Shown in pieces: positions 59,786 through 64,000 of a DNA stretch of 64,000 nucleotides (position 1 is the stretch's first letter; each line of letters opens with the position of its first letter). The position numbers and the translations under genes are program-made. Location: assembly GCA_964596115.1 (NCBI GenBank), contig CAZQRW010000001.1, positions 16,333 to 80,332 of the forward strand, written 5' to 3'. Below the pieces are notes generated by a model. The model did not search any database, was not told the DNA's origin, and was given only the letters and a program-made list of their open reading frames with translations. This stretch comes from CAZQRW01 sp964596115. GTDB taxonomy: Bacteria > Hydrothermota > UBA3072 > B12-G15.

Positions 59786-60843
59786 AACATGAATTGGTCT
59801 TTGCTTTTTATATTTGTTACTACTTCAGCGATGAGAAGAGCGGTGTTATCAACATCACTCGAGTGAACGAGTTCTACAGGTGTATGCATATATCTATTTG
59901 GGATACTTATTAGTGCTGTTGCAACTCCTCCTCTTGTTAATTGTATCACATTGGCATCTGTTCCTGTTCCTCTTGGTGCAGCACTTATCTGGATTGGTAT
60001 CTTTTTCTGTTTAGCGGTCTTCACTATCAAATCGAAGAGCTTGGGATTGATATTTGCACCCCTATCAACGACTGGACCTTTCCCCATCTTAATATCTCCG
60101 AGAAGCCTTTTATCGAGGTCAGGGTGGTCACTTGCAAAGGTCACATCAACTGCAATTCCTATATCTGGGTTTACACTGTATGCAGAAGTTGTTGCTCCCC
60201 TCAAACCAATTTCCTCCTGAACGGTTGCAACTGCAGTAACAGAGGTTTTAAGTGTTTTTCTCATTGATATAATTCTTAATGCCTGTGCAATTGTATATGC
60301 GCCGATTCTATCATCAAATCCTCTTCCCACCATCATTTTGGTGGTCATTTCCTCAAAGTGAACATCCATAGTGGCAACATCGCCAATACTTATAAGCTTC
60401 TCTGCTTCTTTTTTAGAGGTTACGCCTATATCTATCCACATATTTTCAAATTTGGAGACCTTTTCTCTTTCCTCGGGAGGCATCACGTGGATTGCTTTTT
60501 TACCAATTACCCCAAGGATTGGGCCCTTTTTTGTCCATATTCTTACCCTCGATGCAGGTAAAATATGTCTATCGAGGCCTCCGATTGGCCTAAAAAATAA
60601 AAAGCCATTGTCATCAATATAATTTATCATCAGTCCAACCTCGTCACAATGGCCCGCGAGCATTACCTTTGGTTTTCCCTGGGGGTTTAAGACTGCAAAA
60701 CTATTACCGTGAAGATCTCCATAAACCCTGTCAGCGAATTTTTTTGTAAATTCTCTCCAGATTTTTGCGACAGGTCTTTCAAATCCTGAGGGGCTTGGTG
60801 TTTCTATGAGGCTTTTCAGAAATTCCTTCTCGTCTTTTTTCAT
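59782..60843 (-). CDS. M42-family aminopeptidase
   Basis: M42 peptidases form large tetrahedral complexes and trim peptides; some were misnamed endoglucanases. This 353-residue protein has the binuclear metal sites: His in LAGHCDEVGLM, Asp in GRGFDDRIGAY, catalytic Glu pair in VQEEIGLRG, Asp in VDVTFASDHPD, and His in MHTPVELVHSSDV. A start with LKSLIETPSPSGFE is standard. AAGGAGCG precedes the ATG. It is the first gene of a three-gene operon. Confidence 0.92.
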   Translation of the reverse strand: MKKDEKEFLKSLIETPSPSGFERPVAKIWREFTKKFADRVYGDLHGNSFAVLNPQGKPKVMLAGHCDEVGLMINYIDDNGFLFFRPIGGLDRHILPASRVRIWTKKGPILGVIGKKAIHVMPPEEREKVSKFENMWIDIGVTSKKEAEKLISIGDVATMDVHFEEMTTKMMVGRGFDDRIGAYTIAQALRIISMRKTLKTSVTAVATVQEEIGLRGATTSAYSVNPDIGIAVDVTFASDHPDLDKRLLGDIKMGKGPVVDRGANINPKLFDLIVKTAKQKKIPIQISAAPRGTGTDANVIQLTRGGVATALISIPNRYMHTPVELVHSSDVDNTALLIAEVVTNIKSKDQFML

Positions 60844-60878
60844 ATTTCGCTCCTTTTTTAGATTAAATACAACTTATT

Positions 60879-61970
60879 TTATTCTATTATATCCTCTATA
60901 TTTTCAAAAAAGCTGTCTATTGTCTCTTTTGTTATTATTAGAGGAGGTAGTAACCTTATAGTTTTTTTTCTGAGAATGTTTATAAGGAAACCTCTATTTA
61001 TCATTTTTACCTGGACAGTATCTGCGTTATTTATATCAAACCCTCTAAATAATCCTTTTCCTCTTATTTTGAATTTGTCTTTATATTTATTGTCAATGTA
61101 TTCTCCCAGTTTTTGTACATATTCTATCAATCCCGAGTTAAGCCTTCTCAACACCTCTTTTGCTAATCTGAGTGAAAGCATATTCCCACCCATTGTTGAA
61201 CCATGATCTCCAATACTGACCTTTTCTGCTATATTTTTTTTCATAATAACAGCACCCAGTGGCAGACCACCTCCTAAGCCCTTTGCAAGGGTTACAATAT
61301 CGGGTTTTAAATTATAGTGCTCACAAGCAAGGAATTTTCCTGTTCTGCCGAGTCCCGATTGAACCTCATCCGCAAATAAAATGACGCCAGATTTTTGCAG
61401 GTCAGACATAATTTCTGCCGCTTCTCTTGTCAAAGGCTTAACACCCCCCGCTCCCTGTATCGGTTCGAACATTATTATTGCTGCGTCTTTTCCCTCTCTC
61501 TTTAAATCATCATAGTTTTCAGTATCTATAAACTTTATGTCCGCCTTTATACGGGGGAAATCTTGATGAGAGAAAAGGTGGCTTAAGGAATAAGAGCCCA
61601 ATGTCCTTCCATGAAATGAGTCAGTAAGGGCAATAAATTTACCTTTTTTACTTTTCCATGCAAACTTTAGTCCTGCCTCATTTGCCTCTGTTCCAGAATT
61701 TGTAAAAAAAACATAATCAAGATCAGTCAAATTTCCCAGCATATCTGCCACCTCTTCCCTGAGAGAAGAATAGTATAGGTTAGAGAGGTGGATAATTGAG
61801 GGGGTGTGAGATAAGATTTTTTTTATGTATTTATCGTTATATCCAAGAAGATTTACCCCCAGTCCCGAAACAAGGTCTATGTATTTTTTCCCATTTCTAT
61901 CTATCAGAGTAACTCCTTCGCCTTTAACTGGTTCGAAGGGGAATATGTTATAAATTTTAAGGGAGGGCAT
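60879..61970 (-). CDS. argD: Class III aminotransferase (acetylornithine aminotransferase type)
   Basis: This 363-residue PLP enzyme has GVNLLGYNDKYIKKIL, FFTNSGTEANEAGLKFAWK, FHGRTLGSYSLSH, IMFEPIQGAGG, ILFADEVQSGLGRTGKF and the PLP lysine in VTLAKGLGGGLPLGAV. The short length fits ArgD/LysJ, which make acetylornithine or an amino-carrier-bound lysine precursor. No other arginine or lysine biosynthesis genes are in the window, so substrate identity is open. It overlaps the ComFB-like gene by one base. Confidence 0.85.
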   Translation of the reverse strand: MPSLKIYNIFPFEPVKGEGVTLIDRNGKKYIDLVSGLGVNLLGYNDKYIKKILSHTPSIIHLSNLYYSSLREEVADMLGNLTDLDYVFFTNSGTEANEAGLKFAWKSKKGKFIALTDSFHGRTLGSYSLSHLFSHQDFPRIKADIKFIDTENYDDLKREGKDAAIIMFEPIQGAGGVKPLTREAAEIMSDLQKSGVILFADEVQSGLGRTGKFLACEHYNLKPDIVTLAKGLGGGLPLGAVIMKKNIAEKVSIGDHGSTMGGNMLSLRLAKEVLRRLNSGLIEYVQKLGEYIDNKYKDKFKIRGKGLFRGFDINNADTVQVKMINRGFLINILRKKTIRLLPPLIITKETIDSFFENIEDIIE

Positions 61971-62233
61971 TATACAACCAGTTCTTTTTTTATTTTTTTG
62001 ATTGCGTTAAGCACTGCTGCAAGTACCTTTGCCCGGATCTGGTCACTGGACAATTTGACCTCTGTGATAATCCTTCCCATATCGGTTACAACATACATAG
62101 GTGATAGTTTGTTTAGTACAAGTGCCATTACATCCATTAGTGTTTTTTCATTATTTGCCAGTTCCGGTATTTTATTCAGTTGTTCCCTTGCAATTTCTTC
62201 AACATATTCCTCAAGATAATTTTTTATCTTCAT
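61970..62233 (-). CDS. ComFB-family small protein
   Basis: This 87-residue protein fits the late-competence/ComFB domain: MKIKNYLEEYVEEIAREQLN, then the middle LMDVMALVLNKLSPMYVVTD and the C-terminal helix KVLAAVLNAIKKIKKEL. ComFB-type proteins often have a cysteine cluster before the DVMALVLN helix; it is absent here. Members in cyanobacteria have been described as c-di-GMP receptors. The first ATG with family-like sequence is chosen; an upstream TTG would only add Y-I-Y-I. It heads a two-gene operon with argD and lies six bases after a -10-like box. Confidence 0.65.
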   Translation of the reverse strand: MKIKNYLEEYVEEIAREQLNKIPELANNEKTLMDVMALVLNKLSPMYVVTDMGRIITEVKLSSDQIRAKVLAAVLNAIKKIKKELVV

Positions 62234-62239
62234 AATATA

Positions 62240-62268
62240 TATATACAAGAAGACGATTGTAATTTCAA
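62240..62268 (-). promoter_or_regulatory. Possible leaderless promoter of the ComFB-argD pair
   Basis: TTGAAA, 17-base spacer and TATATA within a TA repeat, with exactly six bases to the ATG at 62233. The repeat makes the -10 placement uncertain. Confidence 0.4.
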
Positions 62269-62317
62269 GAGGTAAAATTTATTTTGTATTTATTAGAAAA
62301 TAATGTCTGAAATCTTA

Positions 62318-63463
62318 TCAAATAAGAATGTCACTTCCTGTCTTTCTCCTCTTTTTCCCCATAAGTTCTAAATAATAATTCTCAACCTGGTGTGCTACTA
62401 CTTTCCAGGAGAACTTCTCTGATGTTTTTAATCCCCCAGCAATAATTTTTTTTCGGAGTTTGTTTTTTTTAATAACCATTATTATTTTTTCGGCTAAGTC
62501 AAGGTGGTTACCAGTTTCAAAAAATATACCATTGTAGCCATCTTTTATAACCTGATCATATCCAGGAATGTTTGAGGCAATTACGGGTACACCTGAAGCC
62601 ATTCCTTCAAGAAGAACAATACCAAAGGTTTCTCCTCCTGTAGAGGGTGAACAATAGACATCTGCAGATGCATAGAAGGAGGGGAGCCTCTCTTCAGAGA
62701 CGAAACCCTCGAATATTACACCCTTACGGTAGTGATCAGGTATGGTCTTTTTGAATTTTTCCATAAGCGGTCCTTTACCTACCACAACGATTACGGCGTC
62801 TGGTATCCTTTTCTTGATTATTGGAAATGCCCCCAAAAGAATATTGAGGCCTTTCCTCTCATCCAATCTTCCTACAAAAAGAATTATGGTACCCTTTTTC
62901 TTTAGAGAAATGATTGGTTTCACCTTTGGCGAAAATCTCTCTGTATCTATGCCATTTGGTATAATTTTATAACTTAGAGGAAAATGTGGGAAGGCAGAGT
63001 CAAAGGCTGTTTTTGAGACGAATATCAAACCATCCATTTTTCTCTGAAATTCTCTTTTAAAGAATAATTTTGCGAGAGAATAAAAATTGAAGCCGGTAAA
63101 TGCAGTGTGGAGTGTTGCAACATTTATACCCCTTGAGAAATGGAAAGCCCAATAGGGAAGGTTCCATCCAAAAGGACCATGCGTGTGTACAATATCAAAA
63201 TTTTCTTTTCTTATGAAATCATTTACAAGGTACGGAAGCAATGGATGAAATGTAAAGGTGATAGTGGATTTGTTGCCTCTAAAATAGACTACTCTTCCAA
63301 TTCTTTTGACAAAAGCTGGGTCCTTATACTCTCCTGGATATTCAGGGGCGAGTATTGTAACATCGTGTCCCCGTCTTCTAAGAGCAACTGAAAGATAGTG
63401 TAAATGCTCAGATACTCCGCCAGGATGAGGAAGATAGGAGTCTGAGCATTGAAGAATTTTCAT
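62318..63463 (-). CDS. GT4-family glycosyltransferase (PimB-like)
   Basis: This 381-residue GT-B enzyme has the acceptor-domain start YLPHPGGVSEHLHYLSVALRRRGHDVTILAP and the donor-domain motifs IPNGIDTERFSP, ILFVGRLDERKGLNIL and GETFGIVLLEGMASGVPVIASN (E-x7-E region). It probably transfers mannose or a similar sugar onto a lipid or surface glycan, as PimB does; the acceptor is unknown. The C-terminus is basic (KKRRKTGSDILI). It is a single gene whose ATG lies six bases after a -10-like box. Confidence 0.85.
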   Translation of the reverse strand: MKILQCSDSYLPHPGGVSEHLHYLSVALRRRGHDVTILAPEYPGEYKDPAFVKRIGRVVYFRGNKSTITFTFHPLLPYLVNDFIRKENFDIVHTHGPFGWNLPYWAFHFSRGINVATLHTAFTGFNFYSLAKLFFKREFQRKMDGLIFVSKTAFDSAFPHFPLSYKIIPNGIDTERFSPKVKPIISLKKKGTIILFVGRLDERKGLNILLGAFPIIKKRIPDAVIVVVGKGPLMEKFKKTIPDHYRKGVIFEGFVSEERLPSFYASADVYCSPSTGGETFGIVLLEGMASGVPVIASNIPGYDQVIKDGYNGIFFETGNHLDLAEKIIMVIKKNKLRKKIIAGGLKTSEKFSWKVVAHQVENYYLELMGKKRRKTGSDILI

Positions 63464-63469
63464 AACCTT

Positions 63470-63497
63470 ACTCTACATATTTATTCAAAAAATTCAA
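63470..63497 (-). promoter_or_regulatory. Possible leaderless promoter of the GT4 gene
   Basis: TTGAAT, 16-base spacer and TAGAGT on the minus strand, then six bases (AAGGTT) and the ATG. AAGG lies two bases before the ATG, which is too close for a normal Shine-Dalgarno. Confidence 0.4.
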
Positions 63498-63552
63498 GTG
63501 TTACCAAGATATATTCGAAAGAATATGGATTGTTATTTATATTTGCAATCCT

Positions 63553-64000
63553 TTATCTTACCACGATTACCTTACCTGTTCCCACATCCCTTGAGTTGTA
63601 TCTCATCTTTAATATATAGACCCCATTGGGGATATTGTCTATCTTCCAGTAATACCTGTGCACACCTCCTGAAAGTCTGCCATTTACAATGCTGTGTATA
63701 TACCTCCCTATGTAGTCGTATATATCAAGATTAACATCCCCCTTCGTCGGTATTGTGAAACTTATACCTAAAGGTTTATAACTGCTTACTATAAGGTTCT
63801 TTGTAAGAAGCCTTGGGGTTTGTATAGGATGAGGATTATTATCATCAACCCCTGATATACCAATGAATTTGGTAATGGCGTCAATGGTAACAGAATCTGC
63901 TGCTGCCTCATCTATGCCGTTAAGCATAAATGTATCTCCAGCAGTATCGTACGGTGCAATGTCATCCCAGGAGAAGTAGAAATTCACTACCTGTGAACCA
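63553..64000 (-). CDS. C-terminus of a secreted protein with a type-9-like sorting domain (partial)
   Basis: The frame is open to the right edge, so the true start is outside; the apparent GTG start is an inner valine. The last 85 residues form a sorting/FlgD-Ig-like domain: SFTIPTKGDVNLDIYDYIGRYI, SGGVHRYYWKI, PNGVYILKMRY and the end KVIVVR. The upstream part (NFYFSWDDIAPYDTAGDTFML) is beta-rich. It should be exported and anchored to or released from the surface. It resembles the end of the carbohydrate-binding-like protein at 40074, so this cell uses this sorting signal more than once. Confidence 0.7.
   Translation of the reverse strand, partial: GSQVVNFYFSWDDIAPYDTAGDTFMLNGIDEAAADSVTIDAITKFIGISGVDDNNPHPIQTPRLLTKNLIVSSYKPLGISFTIPTKGDVNLDIYDYIGRYIHSIVNGRLSGGVHRYYWKIDNIPNGVYILKMRYNSRDVGTGKVIVVR

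Overview
The window is AT-rich, gene-dense bacterial DNA with about 61 protein genes, mostly in long operons whose genes overlap or nearly touch. A Lol lipoprotein exporter, TonB/ExbB/ExbD, a TamB/AsmA-like protein and secreted proteins ending in type-9-like sorting domains point to a diderm. The ClpC-McsA-McsB module, many TPR proteins, the DUF3857/transglutaminase pair, the pyruvoyl arginine decarboxylase and the sorting-domain proteins together suggest an uncultured FCB-related lineage such as candidate division WOR-3 (Stahlbacteria) or a neighbour. That placement is inference. No rRNA, convincing tRNA, CRISPR array, phage or insertion sequence was seen.

Region 1 (1-11826, minus strand) is one large chemosensory operon. 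Its first gene encodes a soluble 1051-residue protein with two MCP-type signalling hairpins fused to an OppA-like solute-binding domain. CheW, CheY, CheA and a CheC-like phosphatase follow, then a giant TPR protein, a DUF4388-TPR protein, three Roadblock/LC7 proteins and the start of a TamB/AsmA-like gene. No CheR, CheB, flagellar or pilus gene is present. The layout suggests an intracellular sensor array that reports to a small-GTPase type of output.

Region 2 (11956-26173) has a TPR lipoprotein, a DUF1614 membrane protein and a B12-dependent radical SAM enzyme. Next comes an eight-gene minus-strand operon in the order lysS, lolC/E, lolD, mcsA, mcsB-like, clpC, a GH57 branching enzyme and a GH13 amylase. 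The McsB homologue has lost most residues expected for arginine-kinase activity. Region 3 (26265-39802) has a five-PAS hybrid histidine kinase, an orphan hydrogenase maturation protease, an aldehyde dehydrogenase/outer-membrane protein/tryptophanase operon, a decayed membrane gene, two DUF3857-transglutaminase proteins with a thiamine-binding protein, and MgtE.

Region 4 (40074-45347, plus strand) has a secreted carbohydrate-binding-like protein with two sugar ABC permeases and an MscS channel, then pyruvoyl arginine decarboxylase, agmatinase and ribosomal protein S20. Region 5 (45310-53557, minus) is a ten-gene operon from lemA to comF that covers membrane energisation (exbB, exbD, tonB), chromosome segregation (scpA), repair (recJ, ogt) and cell shape (rodA). 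Region 6 (53749-64000) has pckA, a cold-shock gene, glycosyltransferases, a GAF relic, the M42 peptidase-nitrilase-YchF operon, a ComFB-argD pair and the C-terminus of a secreted protein.

Promoters of TTGACA-TATAAT type recur, usually with a 16-base spacer. They fall into two classes: those followed by a short leader with a strong Shine-Dalgarno, and those whose -10 box lies six bases before the ATG, so that the transcript should start at the start codon (leaderless). Seven genes, including lysS and possibly the chemosensory operon, fit the second class.
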